In this document: positions 35,401 through 48,500 of the stretch, in pieces
How positions within the stretch are numbered: the first letter of the stretch is position 1
How the letters are laid out: each line of letters begins with the position of its first letter
Origin: Takakia lepidozioides
Taxonomy: Eukaryota > Streptophyta > Takakiopsida > Takakiales > Takakiaceae
Direction of reading: 5' to 3'
Length of the DNA: 64,000 nt
Assembly (NCBI GenBank): GCA_030704615.1
Contig: CM060734.1
Coordinates: forward strand, 41,992,042 to 42,056,041
Program-made: the position numbers and the translations under genes
The notes under the pieces: model-generated
Database searches by the model: none
What the model was told of the DNA's origin: nothing
What the model saw: the letters and a program-made list of their open reading frames with translations, nothing else

Positions 35401-38400
35401 TCTCTGTTTGAGGGGCAACCATATACTGAAACCTGAAATGGTTGTTCCTGCATGGCACAATGATGATGCACATTGAATCTGAGACAAGTCTAGCCCAGCT
35501 TTTTCTCACAGTACCTGGAGTGATGTAGTGGACTACAGATCTTTTTGCGGGAGACGTTGGGTTTGCAACATGTGGCATCCCTTTTGAAACTGCGGAAGGG
35601 CAGTGCAGATGGATTTACACAACAGAAGGTAACAGTCCACATTTTTGCGCTTAGAAGGAATGCATTCAGGGTGTTTGTCCATTTGGTCTCCCTCTCTGTG
35701 GTAACCTAGTTATGGGCTTCAGAGTATTGATTGCAGAGTGCTGCTGTGAAAAGTGATGTAGCTAGAGCAGTTAGCCTGACCAGCTTTTTACACACAAGAG
35801 ACAAACAGAAAGACTTTATGATGTCCGCAGGGGGTCCTGAAAGCCGACAAAGCAGAAGAAAGAAGAAAGAGTTTTAGAGGGTCAACAGTTTTCCAGGAAA
35901 CACAGTTTGTGCTCTCCTTTTTCATAAAACACCTGTACACATTTACTACATTATCAATTAATCCATTTCGGGAACTATCTGAGGCATAAAGCTCTCCCCA
36001 GCACCACATTAACAGTTTGTGGTGTATTGCTAATCCTCATCCTCCTAGAGTCTTTTACTAAATCCAAATACCAAAAACTCCCCTGGATCAATGAGAGCCA
36101 GAGTGTAGAGAGGTTGTCAAGATCAATGAAGTTTTCTGGTCATGGAATGCAGCCATAAGCAAAAACTGCTCTGTACCTGTGTAATTATAGCTTAAAAATT
36201 CGCGCAAATAGCAATCATGCGGATGCAAGCCCTTCCATCTGAAGACAGTCTATAGCATCGACTTCAGTGGTGTGTTCTGGTGGAAGCTGTGGTAGTAGGT
36301 CTATGAGCCCCAGGCTATACGACTTTGCAACTATTCCTACGCTTCAAATTCCCCTTCCATACATAAAGAGAATGTGTGTGTGTGCATGTGGGTGCATGCT
36401 TATTTTCAGTATTTCCACTCAACTGAAAGAGTCCTGATTTGGGAAATATCTGAATATGAAAGATGGGGCTGTCTTGGGGAGGACAGTCCGTCAATTTGCT
36501 GTGTGCATTGGAGACTGTGGCGCTGTTGTTGGCGGGTGGTCGAAATTCAGAGCCTGGAAAGGACGCCAATGTAGTCGCGAATCAAACAGTGTTTGCACAG
36601 GTTTTTAAACCATTTGTCTGGTTTCATCTTCTGATCTCAAGATGGATTCAGGAATAGCTTTATTGATTTCATTTGGCTTGTGCGGGGTGGCATACAGTCA
36701 TCATAGCCTTTCAGTGGATCGTAGCAGTAGCGCTACTTACAATACCTCATCCCATATTTAAGTCGTCTGCCCGTTTTACAGGAATGAGAACATTTTCTCT
36801 CTCTCTCTCTCACTGACTTGTTGCTGACTGAATGGAATATATAGAATTGCTGTTGTCAGATTTCTACTGGGCTAAGGAATAATGGGGTGTGGGAGTGCAG
36901 AACAAACTTCTAGACACTTTGCTGGCCCTTTGTGTTGAAGGCCGTGTGTCGGCAGTGGCAATTCGGTGTTCGGTTTGTCCCCTAACTTGGGTATCATCTG
37001 AGTCTTTTGATTTCTAGTCCAGGACTGGTTGCAGATGTTACCGCCAGATTGAAATGCGGACTCCTTAAAAATCATAAGTATTCAATGATTACACCAGTCA
37101 CAGTCACAATCATCTAAAGTTAACCACAGTTGTTCCAGTCAATTGATGCCATCACTTAGTAAGTGCATCTGTGTTTGCATAAAAAATTGTGTGTAACTTT
37201 GCGTCAAAGCAGGTGTTTGAAAGAAGTGTGTTGAGAGTGATAGTGTTTCAGGTGTTTCAGGTGAGCCAATGTGGCTTAGTTACAGCTTTCTTCTAATGTG
37301 GAGTCTGTAATCAGACCAGCAACAATTTTAAAACCCCCATTAGTCTCTTCCCACCAGCTGAAATGAGCTTACTCGAACCCCCTATGTAGTAAAATGTACA
37401 AGGCAAAATAAAGTCGAGTTGGATTATCTATGGCCCTGCCTGTGTGCAACTGGTATCTTTCATAAAAGTTAAGTTGCGCTTGTGGCAGGCACTCAGGTGT
37501 GTGGGTGATTTTGTGGTCGGGCACCCCGGAAATAGGGACCTTCTTGGCAGCAAAATCATCGGCGAGGAGCCTGACCCTGAGCCTGCACTCAATTGTGTGT
37601 TACGAGTTCTGCTTCGTGCTACAAACTTGAGTGAGTGCATTGCTGCAGAATATGTCTTCAAATGTTTTTGCGAGGTACTATACTTTCGCTCCATTGTGTA
37701 AATGTTTCCTTCATTACTAAATGACACAGGTACATGATTAATGATTGACTTTTTCGTGTAACACCCGTCCTCGGAAAATTGGCAACATGGATGAAGGAAA
37801 GTACAAACAAGCTCAGTTGTAAGATGAAAGATAACCATATTTGTGTGGGGGGTATTGCGTCTTTGTGAGGAAGGGTATTGATTGTTATAACTTCTTTGGG
37901 GAACAGTATTTAAGGGCATGTAGGAAATGTCGGAAGTGAACAAGTGAAATCCCGGTGTAGTTATGTTGAGCCTCTTCACACTTTTTGGTAACCAAGTAGC
38001 TCAGAAATGAAAGACCTTGCCACCTTGTGGTGCAATTGAACAGGAGGTGGCCTACCTGTTTGCAGTGATTCATGCACCTGGGATAAAAAGAGACATATCT
38101 AATTTGGGCATGATAGTTAGGGCCAGTAACCTGTTCTGGTGCGTTGTAATTGGTACACTGCTGAAAGATGCCCTCTTGGAAACATCAATAAAACTATCAC
38201 CGCAGCTCTTGTCATTTAGTTCAAGTGGTCGGAGACAGTGCTGGTTTGTGACACACCTTTGTACAATCCCTACCGAAACTCAATGTTAAGGTCAGAGTTT
38301 TCCTGTGAATGTCTCTGAACTCAACGACATCCTCAATAGGTAGTCCCCACTATGGGAGGGAGCCTTCAGCAACTGGTAGGTGGCCCCGATGTCCTTCTGG

Positions 38401-41400
38401 GGCCCTCCCCCTCTCTGCTCCATACAAACACAGACCAATGAGGATGGCATGATGTCCCTTTCTCTTCTACCTGTAGTGGCAGCCTTCTTTTTTGTGATGT
38501 TATCAAACCAATTTGACTGAGTGCATAGCAGCAGTTATATTTGGAAAGGGACATCTTTGATGGTGAATGAACCATACATGGTTGCCTTCATATCTACAGG
38601 GAAATCCAGATGGGCAGACATTGCTAGCATCCACGATCACACCACTCCCACACTCGAATATACAAGGCAACATCAAGAAAGTGGAAGCTGACCATCACAT
38701 GTCATTTGGAAGGTCTATACATGTACTTACAAACACAATCATACCGTGTGTATGCATGCATGCATGAACAACCAAACTCAGTGGTTAGGGCACTGTGGCC
38801 CACACTTTGGTGATACTGGGTTCAAATTCTCACAGATCTTTGTTATGCAGTAAATCCAGCTAGAGCAGGGGTCGCCTAGCATGTCACCCACCAACTGGGC
38901 ATATCGGTTGTCAGCCATAATAAGCATCTCAACACCATGGGCCCTGGCAAATCTAGCCAAAGGTTCTAGAAAAGTGTAGGGTGGATAAGTATTCAAGCTC
39001 TTACAACCCAGAATCATCCTGTATCTTAAGTTTGGTCCTAATCCTTTACATTAAGGAAACATTGCGTAGAAAGCCCTTTGAGTCGGAATGAAAACCGGAT
39101 GTCGACCCTGGTTTCCTGGATAAAGGGCCTCATAATCATGCAGCAGGGTAAGTGCATAAGTAGGTGTATACATATCCACATATTTTGCATCTTTCTGAAT
39201 GCATGTTGCTGGTATACTTAACACAGCCTGCCTAAAATGCCCCATTTTGGTTATCAAAAGTGTGTGCGGCGAGCTCCTTCAAGTAGCTATATCACCTTGG
39301 ATTCCCTCTCCATTTTCATAATCAAATGAAAAGAATGCCAATTGAACTTGATCTTGCACTGGTCTTTTAAAGAATTCCATTACTGTTTCTAATGAGCATC
39401 TGAATGGGGCCGGGTGCAGTATGTTGGTGAGAGCACTTATATCGAGTGATGGCCGCAATGATCTGGAGGTACTCTCACAATGTAACTCAACCTTTCATCA
39501 AAAGACAGATGGGCAAACATGGCATGCTGGTGTACAAAAATGGCTGTTATGTGGGCTGACAAGATTTGATTATGTTTTGATGATTTGAAGGTGAAAGTGT
39601 GCAAGGTGGGTCGGACATGAAATGTGCACCTTTTAATCCTCTCAAGTGCTGATTGGTGGGCTGCAGGCTAGCTGCAGGGCAGCAAGTGTCTTGTCCCACA
39701 TACTGAAGGACAATGTACAATGTAAAGAGAGGGTACATTCTCTAACTCATGCCTTCTGACCTCTCCACATCTCTCACCAGGGTCTTTGGGCACCTTCCAA
39801 CTCGGTTCTTGGACCCTACAGATTTAGACAGGAAAGAAAGCACCCTGACACTAAAATCTGCCCTGTCTGTACCACATGAGTAGAGACAGGGTAGCACTTT
39901 CTTTTGTTCTATCATACATTCTATGAGATCAGAGGCCAGATACTATACACTTTTTAGAGATTCCCTGGCTTTGGCAGAGCCATTCCATCTTGAAGACCAG
40001 AAGTGCTTTGCCGCTTACCTGGCACAAGGCACTTTGCTCTTGGGCGAGATTTGGAGTCTTCTGATGTGGTTTTGTCTTGTATGCCATGGGCCCCTGAAGT
40101 CTTAGAATGGATGAGTGTTTCAACAGGTACTGCGAATTCCACTTGAAATTCCATCCTCTTCACTGGCTCCACCTGAGCTTTTGATGCCCCGCTGTATGAG
40201 GTACCTCGCAGCCGCATACCCAACCTCCTCTGATAAGTCAACCCAGTATAACATTGCCATCTCTGCTTTGCCGGCTGCGGGGTCTGTGTGGCTTCAGCCA
40301 GTGCTATTGCGGCTTCTTGTTACATGGTTGGCTGACTGCCCATCAGCTGTTGCTGCATTCTTGGACCCACCAGCCCACCTCCCCTTCGTGGTGGAGCTGA
40401 CTGCCAGCAATGGGTCGCCAGCAAGCGTCCATGTGGCAGGCCTAGCAACGGTCCTATTGGGTGAATGCATTATATACAATGCTGAGCAGTGCTCGACGGA
40501 TGCTTCAGTGGTTGTGGACATCATCAGTCAGAGAGTAGGACTTACAAATTACTTTCGAAAATGGGAAGAGATGGAGAAAAGTGCACTTTTCATGTCTGCA
40601 GCCTCAGCATCACGGCTTCCAAAACCCCTGACAAGACTGACGGCAGCTGCTGCAGCAGCTGGGGATGGTTTGGGATCTGTTCCATCTGACCAGCAGCAGC
40701 AGATTCAGAGCTTTGCAACATCAAGCAATGGGAATACAACAGAGCCCTTGGTGACAACTTTCTACGACACCGAATTTGTGTCCTTTATCAAGCAGTTAGA
40801 ACCTACTGGGAGAGAGAGGATAGTCAAGGTTTTTGCTCACCCTAAGAGCCGAGTTGCACTTGACACTGTGGGTTTTGCACCAAAAAATGGAGAAAGAGAG
40901 AGCGACTACATTGCACGCCTACGGTCTTTGCTGCAGAGTCAAGCTCAAGAATTGCAGGTACCCTTTTGTGGTTTCTCAGGCTTAAGTAGCATGGTTCTGG
41001 TTCTCAACATCAAGACTTGGATCAGTTTACTCATAGATGTATCCTTTGCTTTAAGCCTGGTTCTGGTTCTCAACATCATGATTTGGATCATTTTACTCAT
41101 AGATGTACCCTTTTGCACGTCTCTTTCTAGGATCTTTTGGAACGGAATTCAGCACTGGCAGAAGATCTGCTTGCGAGAACGGATGGGAGGGAGGGCGCAC
41201 CAACAGGGAACGACAACATGACGAGGTCAAGTAAGCGTGGGCAAGGGGGTGGGGTGGCCAAGGCTGAGGTTGAGTCCATCCAACAAAAACTTTTAGAGGC
41301 ACAGCAGTGGGGGTTTGCTGCCCGGGAGGAAAAAGTTTTGCTTGAGCAGGAACTTATTTCCGTTAAGCAGAATGCAGGGAAGCATGAGGCTGACCTACAG

Positions 41401-41730
41401 GACCTTTCCAACGCATACAATATGCTTGAGCAAGTCAACTACCGACTGGAGGGGGAGGTTAAAAGCTTGCGAGCAGCTGTGCAGGAAGGGGCAATTGTTC
41501 CTTTGTCTCCCTCAAGGGAACAACTGGAGGCTGCTCGTGAGGAAGGTCGGCAAGAAGCTCAAAAGGATAGTGAGGGTGAATTAAACGACTTGCTAGTGTG
41601 CTTGGGTCAGGAGGAAAGCAAAGTGGAAAGATTGCGTACACGGCTCGAAGAACTTGGCGAGGATGTTGATGCACTACTTGAAGGAATTGGAGACAACGAG
41701 GGAGAGGTAGAGGTAGAGGAGGACGACTAA
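28264..41730 (+). CDS. GC6: Golgin candidate 6, p115/Uso1-type vesicle tether
   Basis: Nineteen coding exons: 28264-28308, 29326-29381, 30486-30613, 30790-30842, 31191-31337, 31809-31882, 32093-32162, 34647-34700, 34895-34990, 35306-35356, 35539-35628, 36487-36600, 36901-36972, 37489-37674, 38600-38712, 39420-39468, 39667-39732, 40127-40957 and 41131-41730. All have GT-AG borders and join in frame to 964 residues, close to the plant family. Residues to about 690 form the armadillo-like Uso1/p115 head (VRGALETLLHALT, GITRLMDMMLEREV, LLVTWLADCPSAV). The tail from about 760 is coiled coil, with ELNDLLVCLGQEESKVE and an acidic end (EVEVEEDD). The protein tethers transport vesicles at the Golgi. 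A start at 29308, without exon 1, is a weaker alternative giving 955 residues; exon 1 adds MAFKIGPINLNAVAQ and joins exactly to GVGGLVFG. The acceptor at 32093 has a poor pyrimidine tract. Confidence 0.92.
32407..32451 (+). repeat. TG/AG compound microsatellite
   Basis: TG units (32407-32422) pass directly into AG units to 32451, inside the seventh golgin intron. Another short CT tract lies at about 36795-36812. Confidence 0.85.
33700..34440 (-). mobile_element. Non-LTR (LINE-type) reverse transcriptase fragment, antisense in a golgin intron
   Basis: The minus strand reads, with frame breaks and a stop, the second half of a non-LTR reverse transcriptase: PALMFADD (the FADD form of the catalytic box, near 34400), then LINCTKRYFDLWGLEANVSKCAVV, YLGVEFSSNCCWDAH, and RVIRPAFEYASAIW followed by VRWWGQLQHM. 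It lies in the 2.5-kb intron 32163-34646, the largest but one of the gene, and opposite to its transcription. It is 5'-truncated and decayed. The segment near 33750-33800 recurs at 53890-53930 and 55910-55950, so a family with several local copies is present. Confidence 0.8.
38775..38840 (+). mobile_element. tRNA-like SINE head with pol III A and B boxes
   Basis: CTCAGTGGTTAGGGCACTG (38778-38796) resembles the D-arm or A box of a tRNA (CTCAGTTGGTTAGAGC type), and GGGTTCAAATTC (38818-38829) matches the B box, about 35 bp apart, as in tRNA-derived SINEs. Flanking positions do not give a clean acceptor stem, so it is not a functional tRNA gene. It sits in the golgin intron 38713-39419. I cannot place the 3' end. 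Confidence 0.6.
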
Positions 41731-42475
41731 ACTAAATGCTTAAAAAGTTTGATTACCAAGTCATCCTGGTTGACAAAAGCAATTCAGTGGATTCAGACTG
41801 CTGCGTGTGGGGCACAGCTATCAGAGATCAGTGTACTACAAAGGTACAATCCATCTCAGGTTGCAGATCGTGGTTTGGATCCTTTGTTTGCTGCACGGTG
41901 CTGATTGTCTCTGTAATTATAAGCTTTTTGGTGCAGAATGTGAATACTTTTTAGGAGGCAAGTACTTGCCTCCAACCCTTGTGGAGGTCATTACATCCAT
42001 GAGAATGAACGGTACACCCTGTCATTGAGCCATTCTGCAGTCGTTCAGTATCTGCTTGGACTCTTGCACTTACACTGGTAACTGTACTCAGAAACGGGCA
42101 ATCCAAAAATGAATAAATCACATGGAGAGGTACAGGAGGAAGTCACTCAATCCAGCTGTTCTATCTTGCTATCAAGGGAATGTAATTCAATACGGAAGCT
42201 CCGAACGTTGTTTTCTGGACTTGTGTCTATTTCACTTCATACTTCTAATTGGTCTCCTGTGATTCTTCCAAAATTCGTAACCGACTGCAGGGTCTTTGCA
42301 ATGAAATGAAACCAACGCGAAACAAGCAGCTAACTTTGTGCAGAAAATTAAAGGCCCACACTAGTTTTTTTCTCTGGCGAAAAATCGCCGGATTTTGGCC
42401 TTGGAAAAAGGGTCAGCTACTTGTACAAAGGATATGGTGGTTAAACACCGAAAAATTCGCCACTAGTTGAATATA
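41731..42475. other. Golgin 3' region
   Basis: Presumed 3' untranslated sequence and spacer between the golgin stop codon and the LINE remnant. No further gene is seen. Confidence 0.5.
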
Positions 42476-44215
42476 GAAGCCTCATCTAGCCTAGGTGGAC
42501 TTGTTAAAATTTGCAACCTGTGATATAGCCACTTTTCTAACCTTGCCACCTCGTTATCCTTGCCAATGAGACCCGTTGAGCACAATTTTTTGGGGAATAG
42601 TCCTAGGGCTTCCACGATTACCCACTTACACCTAGTATGCTGGGTAGAATCTACATGTGGTCCTTGTTGTGATTTTGGAAAAAAGACTCCTGGAAACTCA
42701 TCCTTCGGAGGGGTAGAGGGCAGCCAGCCCCCCACACCTGGGTGGCCGCTTCTGGGAAACCATACTCAATCATGTATGTGACTGAGGCCCGCCACGGCAT
42801 CCTCGCTGGCTTCACCTTTAAGGCAGATAGCTTCTCGGGATTCCTAAGCCTTTTCTCCCAAACCACCCAATCTCTAGTAGGCAAGGATCTGCCAATGGTC
42901 CTCCAAATCCAAGGACTTCAACCCCTCCGTTCCGGAAAATGTGCCCCTTCTTCCTTGGCTTTCAACGACCTCCTTTGCATGGATTGGAGGCACTTCGGTG
43001 CAAGAGCTCCAGTTGGACCCAGGGGAATGGAAATGGAAATTTGGAACCTCTCCCACTTCTTTCTTCTCCTACTCGGCTAAGAAAGCTTATAGAGCCCTTC
43101 TCAATGCTACACCATTGTATGCTAAGTGGAATGGGAAGTGGAACCATGACAGTTTCCAGGACGAAAACTGGGAATGCATCTAGAAAAATGTATGGGAAAA
43201 GTCCAAACCTGCCAGAGTCAGTGCTTTCCTCTGGCAGGTAGCGAACAGGGTGCTCAAAGTTGGTCACTTCCTAAACTTTCCAGAAGCCCTGCTCTGTCAA
43301 ACAGGATCGATTGAACCCCTCGAACATTGCCTTATTCACTGCCAGGCTCCTCGGCTTATATGGCCCTTTGTGGGATCCCTCTACACTGCCTGGGAGCCTC
43401 TACCATCCAACCAAGTGATGCTGCTACTCAACTATGATAAATCTTCTAAGTCAATAGCCCTCAAATGTCCTGTCTTTGAAGCATTGAGAGGAGTAACACT
43501 ATGGCATTTATGGAAGGCAAGATGTAATTGGTCACTGGTCGGCACCAACTCTACTGCCATTGCTACACTGACCAAAATTTTCTTTGACCTCACCATTGCG
43601 GCTAAAATCGCTTGGGCTAAAGTTTGTGCAGGCATCGTGGGGAGAGGCAGCATCATTTGCAATTGTGCAGGTCCAAACGTCCAGACTCCTATGAATGGCC
43701 AAGGGATATCCCCCTACAATGGCGAAGGCACAGATCCCTCCTCTTCCGCCTCCCCTGAATTCGATAAATCTGATGTGAATTGGAAGCATGTTAAGGCCTC
43801 CACGAGGACAAACCTCTTCTACAGATAGATCTCTCGGCTTCTGGGCTCTAAGCAGTTTTCAATGTCTCTTTCGGTCTCTCTCATCCCTCCGCAATCAACC
43901 TTGGTAGACTGCTCTAGGGATTGTAATGTCGGGGCTTAAAGCTCTGGTTATCTGGTTTGCCCAACAGCATGGTTCGGCCTCTCCGGCTCTCCAAACACGT
44001 TCTTAGTGTGTCTTTTGCTGTCAGTCTTGCAGCATGTTATTGTTCTCGGTATATCAGTCACTGTACGCCGTGTGTGTAAAAGCCTTATGGCAGCCTACGG
44101 GCATCAAGGGTTTTAATTTTTTTCCCTTCAATAATTCGAATAAATTAACCAGGGCCTTTGCCCTGTTCCCCAAAAAACAAAAAAACCAAAAAAACAATAA
44201 GCAATAAACAATAAA
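42476..44215 (+). mobile_element. LINE 3' end with RT zinc-binding (zf-RVT) domain and A-rich tail
   Basis: Across frame breaks the plus strand reads the C-terminal part of a plant LINE ORF2: FFSYSAKKAYRALL, then KSKPARVSAFLWQVANRVL (the usual W..K.P.kv..F.W element), a zinc-binding part ending EPLEHCLIHC, and LWHLWKARCNW. Only the last roughly 190 codons (43250-43828) are open. The 3' flank ends in an A-rich, CAAAAAA-type tail at about 44170-44215. The upstream part (42476-43250) keeps homologous pieces but is broken. It is a 5'-truncated, dead copy in the same orientation as the golgin gene. Confidence 0.8.
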
Positions 44216-44217
44216 CA

Positions 44218-44545
44218 TTGGCACACCCGCTTTGTGACCTTCAATTAGCAAATAGAAGGAAGCCAGATAAAATGAGTGACTTAGTCATGAGCTTAAATCT
44301 ACAAGAATTCGCTGTCAGCCGTGCTTATGTTCTCTGGCGTCTTTGGAAAGCTCGCTGCTTATTATTGTTTGATGACAGGAAATTTGCGGTAAGTGATTGT
44401 TCACTAAGTTCACTCAGACATAATGTCTGAGGCTCAAAAGAATTGGCTCGTGCTTCTTGCAGCTATTTGCAAATGCGGAGGAGATCGAAAACATGCGGAG
44501 CTTCTTTCGACCATTCCTGGGGAGACAGAGGCCTTCTCTGTATAG
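44218..44545 (+). mobile_element. Second, smaller LINE C-terminal remnant
   Basis: The frame 44218-44430 contains LWRLWKARCLLLFDDRKFA, like LWHLWKARCNWSL in the LINE just upstream (about 43498-43536). The two pieces therefore derive from related elements, the first inserted next to or into the second. Confidence 0.55.
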
Positions 44546-45575
44546 GGATTTCAGATGAGTGAGTTTTTTGGAACGACTCCAGCCTGCCGGGCTAGCAGGT
44601 CATTTAGCACCAAGATGTCACCTGCAGATGGAGAAGAATCTGAGATCAACTGGGCCACTGTCCTGGCTTTAGGAAGGGCAAATCTAGTTTCCATCTGCAG
44701 TCTTCACTGTCCCTCCTGTCTCTAACTTTTCATGCATAGCACACCTGCTTACTCGGGAATCTTCAACCTGTTTCCCTCTCCCATAGTTTTCCTGATATGC
44801 TTGGAGCTGTTCTCCTGGGTTACAGAGCAGTGCCTCTTTTTGAAGTCTCCATGCCTGTTTTGCAAGGTTATTTTTTCCTTGAGCCATGCAATAAATTTTA
44901 TGACTCAAACCCTCAAAATAAAAACAAAAACAAAAACAAAAAACAAACAACATGGGCACAGTGGGCTTTCAGTTTGGAAGTCCTTTTCCGACATATCCCG
45001 CGGAGTTCGACAAATGAAACTTTGTCACAATCTACTTCGACCTATTGACATTCATTCCTGCTGTAGTTTTGAAAACCCATGGTGCACCAAAATCGGTCAG
45101 ACCCCCTCACTGGTGTCTGGCGAACCAAGTATGACCTTCACCTCACAGCCACTTCATTCACCCATTGTAAGTAAAGACAAATGACCATCTCAAAGATCTG
45201 CAGTATGCGGAGAGGTCTCAATCCATCAAGATCATCATTGTTTTCTCAAATAATAGTATCTGACCAGCAACATAAACTGCTTTCATGATAAGGCAATGGA
45301 ATATGAATCACACCAAGAGTGGACTAATCAATGCCAATCCACCATTGGCTCACGAGAAACATCCAATAGAACAGACGAGATAAAATTACTGATTCTTTTC
45401 TTGCTCAAACCTGCATGAACACTTTTCTGCTATTGATACAGAGGCAGGACTCAGGGGCAAGCCTATGAAACTACTTGGCCCTCTGCATAAAGATGGCCTC
45501 ACTACTTACCTGATTTCTGTTAATATATGCCCCCACCTTTTGTGCCGACTAAGCAAATTACACTAAGAAAGAAGC
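44546..45575. other. Spacer between LINE remnants and the 3' end of ClpC
   Basis: No gene is seen. An AAAACAAAAACAAAAAC tract at about 44918-44944 could be another retroelement tail. The proximal part must include the ClpC 3' untranslated region. Confidence 0.5.
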
Positions 45576-48500
45576 TTACGAAACACCAGCAGGCGCCTCA
45601 ATAGCTGTACTTGAGGCAGTACCTGTTGTCCCATTCAACACTGTGACACCCCCCTCTGAATCGACATCAATAATGGCAGAGTCTCCCTCCTTTATTTCAC
45701 CTGCAAGCATTCGCTCAGCCATGCTATCCTCTAATAGCCGCATGATAGCACGTCGCAACGGTCGAGCACCATAGCTCGGACTGTAGCCCTCGTCCACCAC
45801 CCGGTCCCTAAACCTCTCAGTTACCTGCACACATAATTGCATAGAAATTTCAGGAGAGCTGCCCAGGCAGAATCAACATTGGAAAGCCTTCCCCTCTAAT
45901 GTACCTTCACAATCTAGCCCATTTCGAGATGATAGGCACTCAACCCTGACAGCCTTACGGAGCTCTACATGTACATACACACTATCCATACAGAATGGTT
46001 TGAATGGTGGGACCCAATCTGCAGAGTGTCACAGTTGCCAATCTACCTAGCCTTCAAATCCACATACCTGCAAGTCAATCTCCTTTTTCTTCAGCCGCTC
46101 AAACACCTCCTTCAACATGATGTCGGCAATCTCCTTCACCTCAGATTTGGTGAGCTGCCTGAAAACAATGATCTCATCCAACCGGTTCAAAAACTCAGGT
46201 CGGAAGTACTGCTTTAGCTCCTCATTCACCAAACTCTTAATACGGTTGTAGCTTGAGTCTTTCTCACCATAGTCCAACTGGAAACCAATACCACCACCAC
46301 CCTTTTCAATTACACTGCTCCCCACATTCGATGTCATGATCAAAAGAGTGTTCTTGAAATCAACAGTTCGTCCCTTGCTGTCCGTCAGGCGACCATCTTC
46401 CAAAATCTGAAGCATCATGTTAAATACATCAGGGTGTGCCTTCTCTATCTCATCAAAAAGCACCACTGTATATGGTCGCCGGCGCACTGCCTCAGTCAAC
46501 TGACCCCCCTCACTGTAACCCACATACCCAGGGGGTGAACCAATGAGTTTCGATACTGTATGGCGCTCCATAAATTCACTCATATCCAGTCGTACCATAG
46601 CCTCCTTTGATCCGAAGTAGTATGAAGCGAGAGCCTTGGCAAGCTCTGACTTCCCACGCCAGTGGGTCCTGAAAAGATGAAGCTTGCTATAGGACGGTTG
46701 GGGTTCTTCAAGCCCACGCGGGCCCGCCGAATGGCCCTACTAATGGCCTTAACAGCCTCATCCTGCCCAATCACACGTTGGTGCAGAGTTTCCTCCATCT
46801 TCAGCAGGCGATCAGACTCATCCGTGGACACTTTCTCAACAGGGATGCCTGTCCACGCAGAGACAATTTGTTGAATGTCCGCTTCCTCCACCATTGGACC
46901 TGCCTCTCCAGCCTCGCTCTCTGCCTTCAACTTTTCCTTGCCTTTCTCAGTGATAGCAGAAATTTGAGCCTTCAACTCCATTTCGCGATCACGCAGCTCT
47001 CCAGCCTACAAACCAAAGGTAATGACAGGTGTAAGCACTCACTATGTGACAGTTTCAGAGGACCATATGGTATCCTATACTATAGGTATAAGCAAAGTTG
47101 ACAACAAAATGAAGGTCAACTGTAAGATGATACACCGTTACAGGGTCAGATGGACTTGCTTAACTCCATCTTGATATAACATAGCCACCACTAACTGTAA
47201 AAAAAATCACTTACCAGCTTTCCAAGATGCCACAGCAACATAGCAACAATGAACATCCGAAGTACATAAGGAAGGGGATACTTCTTCCGGGATACTTCTT
47301 CAGTCAAGTGGGTGAGTTTCTGCTACTTCAGGAAAGGTTACCAGCCCAGGAGTACCAATGATGCCCATAACAGAGGCACAAGGACTTTGCGTCATTTCCC
47401 TTCATGAGCACAAGAGTGAGAAACTACCAGCTCATCCAGCATCACAGTGAAATCGATTGCCAGCACCAACTGACAACGACAGATCAAATGGTTTACCTTC
47501 TCAAAATCTTGACCGCGGACTGCCTCATTCTTTTCTTTAGTGATTCCCCGTAGCTCCTTGTCAAGCTCTCTCGCCTCCTCAGGTAGCTGACACATATACA
47601 GTGACAGAATGATGAGAATGACAACATGATTTGAAAACTCGGGTAGGTGGTAGGTGCAACTCGAACGAGTGCTTCTCCAACGAAGGCAAAGGGAGAGGGG
47701 CTGCAACTTTAGGCCCTTCGAGTTGAAATACACGGACGGAGAGATACGCAATCAGCTTGAGACTGTATAATCATAAAGTAATTTGAGAGCCAAAAATTTA
47801 CACCTCAGAGTAACCAAAGGTGAAATTAGATGACCATATCCAAGGTGAAGAAGTGCTTTCAAAGATGAAAACGAAGGTGCCAGGACAAAACATCAAGGAA
47901 AAGTCACACAGAAGAAGAAACTAAAAGAGAGAAAGGAAACCAGAAAGAAGGGTGTCAGTGTAACTTAGAGAATCAATCTAAGAGTGCGAGACAGATCAGG
48001 TCTCGAATGTATAACCAATACAACACAAACTGTTACATTCGACAACTCAAATTGTAGCATTATACATGTACATGTCATATCCCCATAGCTGCACGCGATT
48101 CACCCACCTGGGCATGGCGAAGACGAACACGAGAACCAGCCTCATCAATCAGATCAATCGCCTTATCGGGTAAAAAGCGGTCACTGCACAAAAATATCAT
48201 ATTATTGCACATTGCTAACTTAATCATGAGGGCAAACTTTGCATCCCACACCCACAGGCATCGACATCTGCCTTTAAGATCCCATGCAGAACAAACAACT
48301 AGTTTACACTTGCAAATCACCACAATGAGTAACCAAGCACTTTTGGAGTACCCTATACCTTCCAAACGTCTTTGAGCTGATGAAAAACACCTTGAGCACG
48401 GGACCGGAAGTGCTCAAATCAAATGTTGTGTAAATCAACCAACAGACAGAACTGGTACCTGATGTACTGGTATGACAATTGTGCTGCTGCTACCAAAGCT

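Noticed and set aside
38778-38829. A tRNA gene
   Set aside because: A and B boxes are present, but no acceptor stem or proper anticodon arm can be drawn, so a SINE head is the better reading.
36315-39257. Several open frames within golgin introns, for example 37428-37979 on the minus strand
   Set aside because: They overlap well-supported golgin exons on the other strand or lie in introns, and show no family features.
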